Part shown: in pieces, positions 24,686 through 32,250 of the stretch
Numbering within the stretch: position 1 is the stretch's first letter
How the letters are laid out: every line of letters begins with the position of its first letter
Assembly (NCBI RefSeq): GCF_017353175.1
Contig: NZ_JAFMYW010000004.1
Coordinates: 124,001-188,000, forward strand
Source: Fibrella forsythiae
Lineage (GTDB): Bacteria > Bacteroidota > Bacteroidia > Cytophagales > Spirosomataceae
DNA length: 64,000 bases
Reading direction: 5' to 3'
The notes under the pieces: generated by a model
The model's database searches: none
What the model saw: only the letters and a program-made list of their open reading frames with translations
Told to the model about the DNA's origin: nothing
Program-made: the position numbers and the translations under genes

Positions 24686-26134
24686 TTATCGGTCGTTGTC
24701 ATTATCGGTGCCAGTACGCGAGCCAAAGCCCATTGCCAGTCCGAAATAGACATCGACACCACGGGGAGCGATACCATTTTTGCTGGTTCCCAACAAGCCG
24801 AACACGTTATCGGATCCTGCCCAGACAGGGCCAGCCCGAAACGACACGCCTACCTGCGCCGCTCCGTTCACGTACGAAACTGGCAATGAGACACCCGCCC
24901 AACGGCTATTGAAACGAGGCACAAGGGCCAGCACTGAGGGCTGGTGCATGGCAACGGCACTCGTTCCGCGCAAATCCTGCCAGTAGGCTATCTGCAGACC
25001 CAATCCGCCTGGCCGTTCGTAATCGACATTCAGATTCAGCGAGGTGGGCAGGCCACTTGTAAACGACCCGATGTTGTTGGCCGGGTCAACCTTCAGTTTC
25101 TGGCGAATGACATTGATGATCTGTTCACTGTTCCGTACTTCATTGAAGTCTTCGCTGACGAACCGCAGGTTTTGCTGGTTGATCTTGTAGGCATCGCCGG
25201 TGTAGTTGATTGAGCCAATATCGGTGATGGCAGCACCGGCTTTCAGCGTAGCACCATAGGGGTCAGGCTGCATCCGGTAGGCTATACCCAGGTCGAAGCC
25301 AACGCCCCGGCCCGGTGGGTTACCGTTTACCAGCGACCGGAGCGACAGGTTCTGATTCTGTAGGTACGTTGTGTAGCCAAACTCGCCGGCAATCTCTTTC
25401 ACGTTCATGTATCCCCGGCTCGGGGTTAGGGGATCAGGCAAGATTTCGTAGCTGAGCCCCTGGTTGACAAAGTAACCTGACGTGAAACCAACCAGGTATT
25501 TGGCCGTTACGCCGATCATCAGACTACTGCCATCTTCATCGTATACCGTGTGCCCCAGGCTGGCGGCTACTTCTGCATAGGTATTGGTATTCGTGCTGAA
25601 AGCGTTGTTTCGACTGGGAATACTGTATAATACATCACTGTTCAGGCTGGCCCGAACCGCCGACAGTAACTGTTCTGATGCGCCCCATACCTGCCCGCTA
25701 GCCCGCAACCGCGACGATAAGCCAATGACAGTACGTTCGCCAACGGCAACTTGCAACGCCGGCCCCCTGAACTCGCCCCAGACGGTTCCATTTTTAGGCT
25801 GCCCATCCAGAATCTCTTCTGTGTAGCTGGTCTCAAACCTGACACCACCATTGGCTTGACGGTATTGGTTAGGCACCTGTCCGGTCACAAGCCGTAACAA
25901 CGAGAAAGGAGCCTGATACCGTACGAAATTGTTATTGGCGTGAATATTTACGGCACCAAGACTAAGGTAAAACCGATGCGGTGAATCGGCCAGCCAAGCC
26001 GGATTCTGGTAGGCCCGATGAATCCCGCCGTTGGGGCTGGTTGTCAGGCCCAGCAGATTCTGAGCGAATGTCGTGATGGGAAGCAAACTCAGAACGCTCA
26101 GCCATACACGAGACAGTGTAGTATGAATAGTCAA
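24686..26134 (-). CDS. DUF5723-like outer-membrane protein
   Basis: About 482 residues: a signal peptide ending TTFAQ and a long run of alternating beta strands typical of PorV/PorQ-like outer-membrane barrels; NPAWLADSPHRFYLSLGAVNI near the mature N-terminus fits DUF5723. The ATG-initiated frame reaches 26212, but that ATG lies inside the terminator of the upstream nifU-like gene, and the signal peptide only begins near TTG at 26134 (TIHTTLSRVWLSVLSLL). TTG at 26134 is therefore preferred. Role unknown; the family name is given with moderate confidence. Confidence 0.7.
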   Translation of the reverse strand: MTIHTTLSRVWLSVLSLLPITTFAQNLLGLTTSPNGGIHRAYQNPAWLADSPHRFYLSLGAVNIHANNNFVRYQAPFSLLRLVTGQVPNQYRQANGGVRFETSYTEEILDGQPKNGTVWGEFRGPALQVAVGERTVIGLSSRLRASGQVWGASEQLLSAVRASLNSDVLYSIPSRNNAFSTNTNTYAEVAASLGHTVYDEDGSSLMIGVTAKYLVGFTSGYFVNQGLSYEILPDPLTPSRGYMNVKEIAGEFGYTTYLQNQNLSLRSLVNGNPPGRGVGFDLGIAYRMQPDPYGATLKAGAAITDIGSINYTGDAYKINQQNLRFVSEDFNEVRNSEQIINVIRQKLKVDPANNIGSFTSGLPTSLNLNVDYERPGGLGLQIAYWQDLRGTSAVAMHQPSVLALVPRFNSRWAGVSLPVSYVNGAAQVGVSFRAGPVWAGSDNVFGLLGTSKNGIAPRGVDVYFGLAMGFGSRTGTDNDNDR

Positions 26135-26198
26135 TGGTGGTGTTGTTAAACAGGCCGCAAAAATGCGTCGATAAAGCCGTATGCCTATATGTGGGTAC

Positions 26199-26233
26199 AA
26201 AAAAAACGCCAACGCTACGAAAAAGCGTTGGCG
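26199..26233 (-). terminator. Terminator after the nifU-like gene
   Basis: A 10-bp stem CGCCAACGCT/AGCGTTGGCG (arms 26207-26216 and 26224-26233) followed on the minus strand by eight T residues. It ends the transcript of the gene at 26358 about 125 bases past its stop. Confidence 0.9.
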
Positions 26234-26357
26234 ACCCCTGTCTTTTCTGACTCAACGGATAACGAATAAAGCTTAACGTTACAGGTTTGCCGGTTCAGGT
26301 ACGTTAACTTCTTTCGGAATTGGTAAAATCAACGTATCCGAAACGCTGGCTCCAATC

Positions 26358-26960
26358 TTAAACGCCCTCCGCTTCAACGGTCTTTACGCCGGGAACCAGT
26401 CGGGTCAGCAGGTTTTCAATCCCCGCTTTCAGGGTCAGTGTCGATGAAGGGCAACCACTGCATGAGCCTTGTAGCAACACTTTTACCGTACCAGTCTCTT
26501 CATCGAACGCGTGGAAATTGATCGCTCCGCCATCTGACTCTACCGCTGGCCGGACGTATTGGTCCAAGGCGGCTTTTATTTGCTGCACTGTCTCCGAATC
26601 AGCCTCAACACGAGTGCTGTTCAAATCGATTGTGCGCTTGACAAAAACAGGTTTATCAGCTTCGAAATAGTCTTTCAGGAAGACTTTGACCTCGAACATG
26701 ATTTCGCCCCAGTCAACATCTTCGTCTTTTGTCAGGGTAACGAAATTTCCCGCAATGAATACCCGACGTACCTCGTCGATACCGAACAGGGCCACAGCCA
26801 ACGGTGAATTTTTACCTTCTTTCAACGCTTCCGACGGTTCAGCGTAGTCGAACGAAAGGCCATCGGGAACGAGTTCGCGGTTCAGCACGAACTTCATCGA
26901 GTTAGGATTGGGGCTTTGCTCCGTATAAATTGACACCGGCGGACGCAGGGCAGCTTGCAT
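26358..26960 (-). CDS. NifU family Fe-S scaffold/carrier protein
   Basis: A 200-residue Nfu-type protein that carries Fe-S clusters to target enzymes. An N-terminal Nfu_N domain (SIYTEQSPNPNSMKFVLNR, about residues 8-95) precedes a C-terminal NifU domain with the cluster-binding CSGCPSSTLTLKAGIE. This two-domain form is usual in Bacteroidota and mitochondria. It starts at the ATG at 26960, 35 bases from a 39-bp inverted repeat that separates it from the deformylase gene. Confidence 0.92.
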   Translation of the reverse strand: MQAALRPPVSIYTEQSPNPNSMKFVLNRELVPDGLSFDYAEPSEALKEGKNSPLAVALFGIDEVRRVFIAGNFVTLTKDEDVDWGEIMFEVKVFLKDYFEADKPVFVKRTIDLNSTRVEADSETVQQIKAALDQYVRPAVESDGGAINFHAFDEETGTVKVLLQGSCSGCPSSTLTLKAGIENLLTRLVPGVKTVEAEGV

Positions 26961-26994
26961 ATCTGTACGTTTGACGTTTTGGGTTTAACGCACG

Positions 26995-27088
26995 AAGACT
27001 GTTTTCAGTTTGCTGTTTACCGTTTTCAGTTGCTCCGCTAATGGGTAGCGCAACTGAAAACGGTAAACAGCAAACTGAAAACAGTCTT
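26995..27088. repeat. 39-bp perfect inverted repeat between def and the nifU-like gene
   Basis: Arms 26995-27033 and 27050-27088 are exact complements, with a 16-base loop. Each arm has an internal duplication of GTTTTCAGTT. The right arm reaches into the stop codon of the deformylase gene. No T tract, so it is more than an ordinary terminator. Confidence 0.95.
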
Positions 27089-27590
27089 AAAGCACCCTGT
27101 ACTGAAACGCTTTGTCGTTAAGGGCGCGCATGGTACATAGAATACCATTGAGGTGGTCGTATTCATGCTGAATCAGTTCCGACAGGTCATCGGTCATGTG
27201 CCATTGCTGCGGCACGAAGTGTTCGTCGAGATAATTGATGGTCAGCGATTTATGCCGACTGACACGCACCAGCAGACTCGGAAAGCTCATGCAATCGTCC
27301 CACAGCTCAAACTGCTCATCGCTGAGGTTGGTCAATGTTGGGTTGATGAATACGACTGGTCCGCGGCCAATGGGTTTTTCTATGTTCATGTAGATCAGCC
27401 GTTTCATGATACCGAGTTGTGGGGCGGCAATGGCCCGTCCGAAACCGTAGCGGGTACGTACCTCCTGCATTACATTGTGCAGGTCGGTCACCCAACCCGC
27501 CACCAACGGCTGCTCATCGGCCCTCACAGGCTCACAAACTTCGTACAGGCGCGGATCACCTAATAGTAACAGGTCGGCTAAGGTTTTCAT
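27087..27590 (-). CDS. def: Peptide deformylase, variant motif 2
   Basis: A 167-residue metallohydrolase that removes the formyl group from new proteins. Motif 1 is GRAIAAPQLG (usual GxGLAAPQxG), motif 2 is WDDCMSFP instead of the usual EGCLS, and motif 3 is QHEYDHLNG (HExDH). The three metal ligands (Cys and two His) and the catalytic Glu are kept, so it should be active, though substrate preference may differ. It starts 12 bases after the acr3 stop on the same strand, so it may be read through from the arsenic operon. A second, canonical def is likely elsewhere. Confidence 0.85.
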   Translation of the reverse strand: MKTLADLLLLGDPRLYEVCEPVRADEQPLVAGWVTDLHNVMQEVRTRYGFGRAIAAPQLGIMKRLIYMNIEKPIGRGPVVFINPTLTNLSDEQFELWDDCMSFPSLLVRVSRHKSLTINYLDEHFVPQQWHMTDDLSELIQHEYDHLNGILCTMRALNDKAFQYRVL

Positions 27591-27602
27591 CAGGGAGTCG
27601 TT

Positions 27603-28676
27603 TTACTGGCTTGAAACCGGAAATTTTGATCGTTGCTTCAGCGCCACATTGACCAGTAGAATTAGCACAGGGACTTCGATCAGTGGCCCAACGACGGCAG
27701 CAAAGGCAGCTCCTGAGTTGATACCAAAAACGGCGATAGCCACCGCAATGCCTAACTCAAAATTATTACCCGCCGCCGTGAAAGCTAGCGACGTACTTTT
27801 CGGATAATCGGCCCCAGCGCGTTTGGCCAGGTAAAAGGCCATGAAGAACATGACCACGAAATAGATCACGAGTGGCAAGGCAATGCGCAGCACATCGAAC
27901 GGAATTTGTACAATCAGTTTCCCCTTTAGGCTGAACATCAGCACAATCGTAAACAGCAGCGCCACCAGCGTGATGGGGCTGATAGCGGGCAGAAACGTTT
28001 TCTCGTACCAGTCAAGCCCTTTAGCCCGCACCAGCACAAACCGCGACAGCATACCCGCTGCAAACGGTAAGCCCAGGTAAATGGCCACGCTTTCGGCAAT
28101 TTGCCCAATACCGACATCGACGATGGCACCTTTCAGGCCGATCAAGGGCGGCAGCACCGTGATAAATATGTAGGCGTATATTGAGTAAAAAAGCACCTGA
28201 AATACACTGTTAAACGCTACCAGTCCGGCCACGTAATCGCGGTCGCCAAGGGCCAGATCATTCCAAACTATGACCATGGCAATGCAGCGGGCAATACCAA
28301 TCATAATCAGTCCGGTCATGTAATCAGGCTTATCGGGAAGGAACAAGACTGCCAAACCGAACATGAGTACGGGGCCAATGAGCCAGTTTTGTACCAGCGA
28401 TAAGATAAGGATTTTGGTGTTCCGGAACACCTCGCCCAGTCGGTCGTAGCGCACTTTGGCCAGCGGTGAGTACATCATCAGCACCAGCCCAATAGCGAGT
28501 GGAATGTTGGTAGTGCCACTTTGATACTGGTTCAGCGTCTGCTCGATTTGTGGGAAAATATTACCCAGCACTATACCCATCGCCATTGCGCCAAATATCC
28601 AGCCCGTCAGCCACCGGTCGAGAAACGAGAGTTTCGGGCGCGAAGAGGCCGTGGCCAGTAAATTATCAGTTGTCAT
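27603..28676 (-). CDS. acr3: ACR3-type arsenite efflux permease
   Basis: A 357-residue inner-membrane protein with about ten helices of the bile acid:sodium symporter/ACR3 fold. ACR3 marks: [24 protein letters not shown], with the conserved Cys needed for arsenite transport, and [21 protein letters not shown]. It exports arsenite made by the arsenate reductase encoded upstream; the two genes overlap at TAATG. Last recognised gene of the leftward arsenic operon. Confidence 0.96.
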   Translation of the reverse strand: MTTDNLLATASSRPKLSFLDRWLTGWIFGAMAMGIVLGNIFPQIEQTLNQYQSGTTNIPLAIGLVLMMYSPLAKVRYDRLGEVFRNTKILILSLVQNWLIGPVLMFGLAVLFLPDKPDYMTGLIMIGIARCIAMVIVWNDLALGDRDYVAGLVAFNSVFQVLFYSIYAYIFITVLPPLIGLKGAIVDVGIGQIAESVAIYLGLPFAAGMLSRFVLVRAKGLDWYEKTFLPAISPITLVALLFTIVLMFSLKGKLIVQIPFDVLRIALPLVIYFVVMFFMAFYLAKRAGADYPKSTSLAFTAAGNNFELGIAVAIAVFGINSGAAFAAVVGPLIEVPVLILLVNVALKQRSKFPVSSQ

Positions 28677-29095
28677 TAGCCGATATTCTCCCGGATAAAC
28701 TTCTGTGAAAATGCGTTGATCTGATCACGGATGCGGGCGTAGTTGGCCATTACACTTTCTTCATCGGGGCCAGTCACTTTCGACGGATCTTCGAAATTGT
28801 GGTGCAACCGGTTGGTTTTTCCGATCCAGATTGGGCAGCGTTCGGCCGCGCTGTCGCAAACCGTGATCACGTAATCGATTGGCAGATGTGCATATTCGTC
28901 AACGTGGTTTGAGGTATGATGACTGATGTCGACACCATCCTCGGCCATCGTTTTCACCGCGCGGGGATTCAACCCATGTGTTTCTACCCCGGCGCTAAGC
29001 ACTTCGGCCTTATCGCCGGCGAAATGTTGCAGATAGCCATGCGCCATCTGGCTGCGGGTTGAGTTACCCGTGCAGAGTACTAAGATTCGTTTCAT
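28676..29095 (-). CDS. arsC: Arsenate reductase, low-molecular-weight phosphatase type
   Basis: A 139-residue enzyme that reduces arsenate to arsenite. P-loop [11 protein letters not shown] holds the nucleophilic Cys near residue 8; the later cysteine in [15 protein letters not shown] fits the redox relay seen in thioredoxin-coupled ArsC. The aspartate in FEDPSKVTG acts as general acid in this family. Stop overlaps the acr3 start. An imperfect inverted repeat lies just upstream. Confidence 0.95.
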   Translation of the reverse strand: MKRILVLCTGNSTRSQMAHGYLQHFAGDKAEVLSAGVETHGLNPRAVKTMAEDGVDISHHTSNHVDEYAHLPIDYVITVCDSAAERCPIWIGKTNRLHHNFEDPSKVTGPDEESVMANYARIRDQINAFSQKFIRENIG

Positions 29096-29105
29096 GTTTA
29101 ATAAT

Positions 29106-29163
29106 GCCGGAGCTCCAGCTTTAGTAGTGTAGCTAGTTCAACTACCGAAGTTGGAGCTTCGGC
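29106..29163. repeat. Imperfect inverted repeat between arsN2 and arsC
   Basis: 23-base arms (29106-29128 and 29141-29163) pair at 22 positions if G-U is allowed. The right arm encodes the last residues of ArsN2 and its stop codon. It could act as an RNA processing or attenuation element that sets the ratio of upstream to downstream ars genes. Confidence 0.75.
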
Positions 29164-29591
29164 GTTACTGATTTACTCATCACCACCGACGAAGCCGGAC
29201 ACAACTCGCTGAACTGTCGGGTTGTGGCAATGGCCTCAGGTACGTTGTTGCGATCGACCCGCTCAAATCCCAGGCGATCAAAATATCTGTCGGCGGTGGT
29301 GGTGATCAGGTAAAGATTCATGATGCCCTTATCAGAAGCCAGCTTTTCGGCAGCAGCAATCAATTGCCGACCAATGTGTTGATGCTGGTAGGCCGGCGCT
29401 ACTGCTACTGATCGCAGCAATCCGGTCAACTCGATTATATCTACGCCCGCAGTTCCTGCCAGCGTATCGTTATCGAAAGCCAGTATGAACGTACCCAGGT
29501 TCTCCGGCAAATCATCTGTCAGCAACTTAGCCTGTGTCAGCAGCTCAGTCAGCGCGGGGCGGTCAGTTGGGGTGGCAAGGCGATAGATCAT
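29142..29591 (-). CDS. arsN2: GNAT acetyltransferase of the ArsN2 type
   Basis: About 149 residues. GNAT fold with the acetyl-CoA loop region GLLRSVAVAPAYQHQHIGRQLI and the C-terminal LYLITTTADRYFDRLGFERV, a pattern seen in acetyltransferases of arsenic operons. ArsN1 relatives acetylate phosphinothricin/arsinothricin; the substrate of ArsN2 is not established. The frame reaches 29612 into the arsM stop, but MIYRLATPTDRPAL from 29591 is the natural start. Confidence 0.85.
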   Translation of the reverse strand: MIYRLATPTDRPALTELLTQAKLLTDDLPENLGTFILAFDNDTLAGTAGVDIIELTGLLRSVAVAPAYQHQHIGRQLIAAAEKLASDKGIMNLYLITTTADRYFDRLGFERVDRNNVPEAIATTRQFSELCPASSVVMSKSVTPKLQLR

Positions 29592-29602
29592 CGGTTTAAG
29601 AG

Positions 29603-30514
29603 TTAGCAGCAACCGCCACCCGGCGTGCAGGCTTGTGCTGATGAGTTGGTTAGATCGGTTAACTTGATTTTCGGTTTGGCTGTCGACTCAACGGAGTTAA
29701 CTGCGCCTGGTTTTTCGGCGTAGACCGTCACACTCATAATTCCGACGCCCCCCTGCCGATAAATAGCTATTTCGTTGACCGTCAGATAATTATCCAGGAT
29801 CGAGTCGGGCAGGTTGATGGCTTTTCTTTTCTGAATGGTGATCTGCGCAAAGCCTGCTTCCTGAATCAGGCGCAGATACTCGTCGTGCTGAATAGCGCCG
29901 GATACGCAACCCGCATACATCTCAGCGGCCTGCCGCAGACCCTGAGGTAGATCACCTTGCAGGACAATGTCGGAAATGCTGAAATGGCCACCCGGCTTCA
30001 GCACGCGGGCTATCTCGGCCAGCACGTTTGCTTTGTTGGGTACCAGATTCAACACGCAGTTGCTCACCACCACATCGGCGACGTTATCGGCAACGGGCAT
30101 CTGCTCAATGTCGCCTGCCCGGAATTCTACGTTGTTGTATCCTAACATATCGGCGTTGCGGCAGGCCCGGTCAATCATCGCAGGCGTGAAATCGATACCA
30201 ATCACTTTTCCCGTCGGGCCTGTTTCGTGCCGCGCCACAAAACAGTCGTTTCCAGCGCCCGAACCCAGATCGATTACGGTATCGCCGGGTTTGATCTGGG
30301 CGAATTGCGTGGGCAGGCCACAGCCCAAACCCAGATCGGCGTCGGGGACGTACCCAGCCAGGTGGCTGTAGTCATCTGCCATGATCGCGGCATCGTCGAG
30401 GGGTGAACATCCGCCTACCCCACAACAGGAAGCCGCGTTCATTTCGCGCGACTGGTCGGCCACAGTGGTATAGGTTTCCCGTACCAGTTCTTTCAATTGG
30501 TTATCTGTTTTCAT
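29603..30514 (-). CDS. arsM: Arsenite S-adenosylmethionine methyltransferase
   Basis: A 303-residue enzyme that methylates As(III) with S-adenosylmethionine. SAM motif VIDLGSGAGNDCFVA near residue 82; arsenic-binding cysteines in the patterns NAASCCGVGGCSP (N-terminal), SNCVLNLVPN and MYAGCVSGA. The C-terminal tail ends with CTPGGGCC, an extra Cys cluster. Second gene of the operon, 44 bases from arsR. Confidence 0.96.
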   Translation of the reverse strand: MKTDNQLKELVRETYTTVADQSREMNAASCCGVGGCSPLDDAAIMADDYSHLAGYVPDADLGLGCGLPTQFAQIKPGDTVIDLGSGAGNDCFVARHETGPTGKVIGIDFTPAMIDRACRNADMLGYNNVEFRAGDIEQMPVADNVADVVVSNCVLNLVPNKANVLAEIARVLKPGGHFSISDIVLQGDLPQGLRQAAEMYAGCVSGAIQHDEYLRLIQEAGFAQITIQKRKAINLPDSILDNYLTVNEIAIYRQGGVGIMSVTVYAEKPGAVNSVESTAKPKIKLTDLTNSSAQACTPGGGCC

Positions 30515-30558
30515 GGTTTTATCTATTGTATTATTACGATGAATGATGGCAAAAAAAA

Positions 30559-30885
30559 TCAGCAGCAGAAATTCCCCTCGAATTGAGTGAGCAGCTTACC
30601 GAAAGCCTCTTTGGCTTCGGCCCACACTACCTCATTGATGCAATAGCAAACCCGTGGTGGATCAACGTTTCCCTTAACGATGCCGATCCGGCTCAACTCT
30701 TTCAAATGCTGCGACACGGTAGCCTGCGATAAGGGCAACACATCGACCAGATCGCCACAGATGCACGACTGCGTTTTGGCCAGATGCTGCAAAATGGCTA
30801 CCCGCGCCGGATGTGCAAATGCCTTGGCCAAATCGGCAATCCGGTTTTGCTGCTCAGTAAATACTTCTGTTTTTGTAGCGCCCAT
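30559..30885 (-). CDS. arsR: ArsR/SmtB family repressor
   Basis: A 108-residue winged-helix repressor that should release DNA when As(III) binds. Recognition helix [13 protein letters not shown]; candidate arsenic ligands are the cysteine pair in [12 protein letters not shown] and the terminal FCC. It heads the leftward ars operon and is likely autoregulated through the palindrome at 30913-30928. Confidence 0.94.
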   Translation of the reverse strand: MGATKTEVFTEQQNRIADLAKAFAHPARVAILQHLAKTQSCICGDLVDVLPLSQATVSQHLKELSRIGIVKGNVDPPRVCYCINEVVWAEAKEAFGKLLTQFEGNFCC

Positions 30886-30912
30886 GGCACAAAGGTAAAG
30901 CGCACATCCATA

Positions 30913-30928
30913 ATCGCAATATTACGAT
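30913..30928. promoter_or_regulatory. Candidate ArsR operator
   Basis: ATCGCAATATTACGAT is a near-perfect palindrome 28 bases upstream of arsR. A matching half (ATCGTAATA on the minus strand) recurs near 30532-30540, just ahead of arsM, so ArsR may bind twice in the operon. Confidence 0.6.
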
Positions 30929-31047
30929 ATATTTTTTTTACATGGCGCTCATTCATCAAGACAATTCAATATTGATATAATGCAATCAATTATATTTAGT
31001 GAAATAATACAGTCGCCTACCTACCAACCACTCCTAAAATCGTCAGC

Positions 31048-32040
31048 ATGCGCTCTAATCAACTACGTATCAGCCTGATCACCCTACTTCTTTCGGGTAC
31101 GTTCCTTATCAATTCCTGCAAAACCTCCAGCGAGCCCTGTGCCGAAAAAACCTGGTATCTCGACGCCGATAAAGACGGCAAAGGCAATCCGAACAAAACG
31201 TACCTAGCCTGCGATCAGCCCATTGGGTACGTGTCGAACTCCAGCGATGATAACGATGACCCCGCCCCAGTGTCGATCATTCCCACAAAAGGCTACACCA
31301 CACCAACCACGTATTCGGGATTAAAACTGGTGTGGGCCGATGAATTCACGGGAACGGCCCTGAACGAGACTTACTGGAACTACGAGTTGGGCGATGGCTG
31401 TCCAAATAATTGCGGTTGGGGTAATAATGAACTGGAATATTACAAGAAGGAGAACACGTCGGTGAAAGATGGTTACCTGATCATTCAGGCAAAGTCAGAG
31501 GCTGTCGGCAGTAAAGCCTACACCTCATCGAGACTCACCACGCAGGGGAAAGTCAACATGAAATATGGGCGGGTCGATATTCGGGCGGCCATGCCTAAGG
31601 GACAAGGTATCTGGCCAGCCTTGTGGATGCTGGGGAAGAATATAAACACCGTGGGCTGGCCCAAATGCGGCGAAATAGACATCCTGGAGATGATTGGCGG
31701 CGGCGCTACAGGCCGTGATGATACCGCCTACGGTACGGCTCACTGGGATAACAACAACAGCCATGCCCAGTATGGTGGCAGCACGAAAGTAACGTCGGGC
31801 GTGTTGGGCGATGAATTCCACGTGTTCTCCATCATTTGGGACGCTCAAAAAATCACCTGGTATCTCGATGACAAGCCGTTCCATGTCATTGACACGACTC
31901 CGTCTGGCCTCAGCGAATTTCAGGAAGAGTACTTCTTCATTTTCAACCTTGCCGTCGGCGGCGATTGGCCCGGCAAACCAGATGGCACAACGGTTTTACC
32001 CCAGCACCTGATCGTCGATTACATCCGTGTATTTCAGTAA
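31048..32040 (+). CDS. Secreted GH16 beta-glucanase
   Basis: A 330-residue lipoprotein enzyme, probably a beta-1,3(4)-glucanase. Lipobox INSC ends the leader. Residues 30-75 (YLDADKDGKGN ... CDQPIGYV ... DDNDDP) form a short Asp-rich putative metal-binding linker found in Bacteroidota secreted proteins. The GH16 domain follows, with catalytic motif GEIDILE at E209/D211/E214. The substrate (laminarin versus lichenin) cannot be settled from sequence. It stands alone, with no SusC/SusD partner. Confidence 0.93.
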   Translation: MRSNQLRISLITLLLSGTFLINSCKTSSEPCAEKTWYLDADKDGKGNPNKTYLACDQPIGYVSNSSDDNDDPAPVSIIPTKGYTTPTTYSGLKLVWADEFTGTALNETYWNYELGDGCPNNCGWGNNELEYYKKENTSVKDGYLIIQAKSEAVGSKAYTSSRLTTQGKVNMKYGRVDIRAAMPKGQGIWPALWMLGKNINTVGWPKCGEIDILEMIGGGATGRDDTAYGTAHWDNNNSHAQYGGSTKVTSGVLGDEFHVFSIIWDAQKITWYLDDKPFHVIDTTPSGLSEFQEEYFFIFNLAVGGDWPGKPDGTTVLPQHLIVDYIRVFQ

Positions 32041-32170
32041 CGAACGGTTGAGTTAACGATTTTAGCTAGCGAATTGCTTACCGAATGCAAAACCTTGGGC
32101 TGGTGCGAGCCTGTGCTGGAGACGCCCAGTCCATGTCAAAATAGAACGTACTTTGATGTAATTCCAAACG

Positions 32171-32206
32171 CAAAACGCCCCAATCCGTACGAATTGGGGC
32201 GTTTTG
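32171..32206. terminator. Bidirectional terminator between the GH16 gene and secA
   Basis: 14-bp arms CAAAACGCCCCAAT and complement (32171-32184, 32193-32206) with an 8-base loop, lying between two convergent genes; T-rich on both sides. Confidence 0.85.
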
Positions 32207-32250
32207 GTTGTATTCTGAACTTCTTTTAAATCCTAAAAACCAAGTTCAGA

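Noticed and set aside
26135-26212. N-terminal extension of the DUF5723-like protein
   Set aside because: Its ATG lies within the nifU-like terminator and would precede, not form, the signal peptide.
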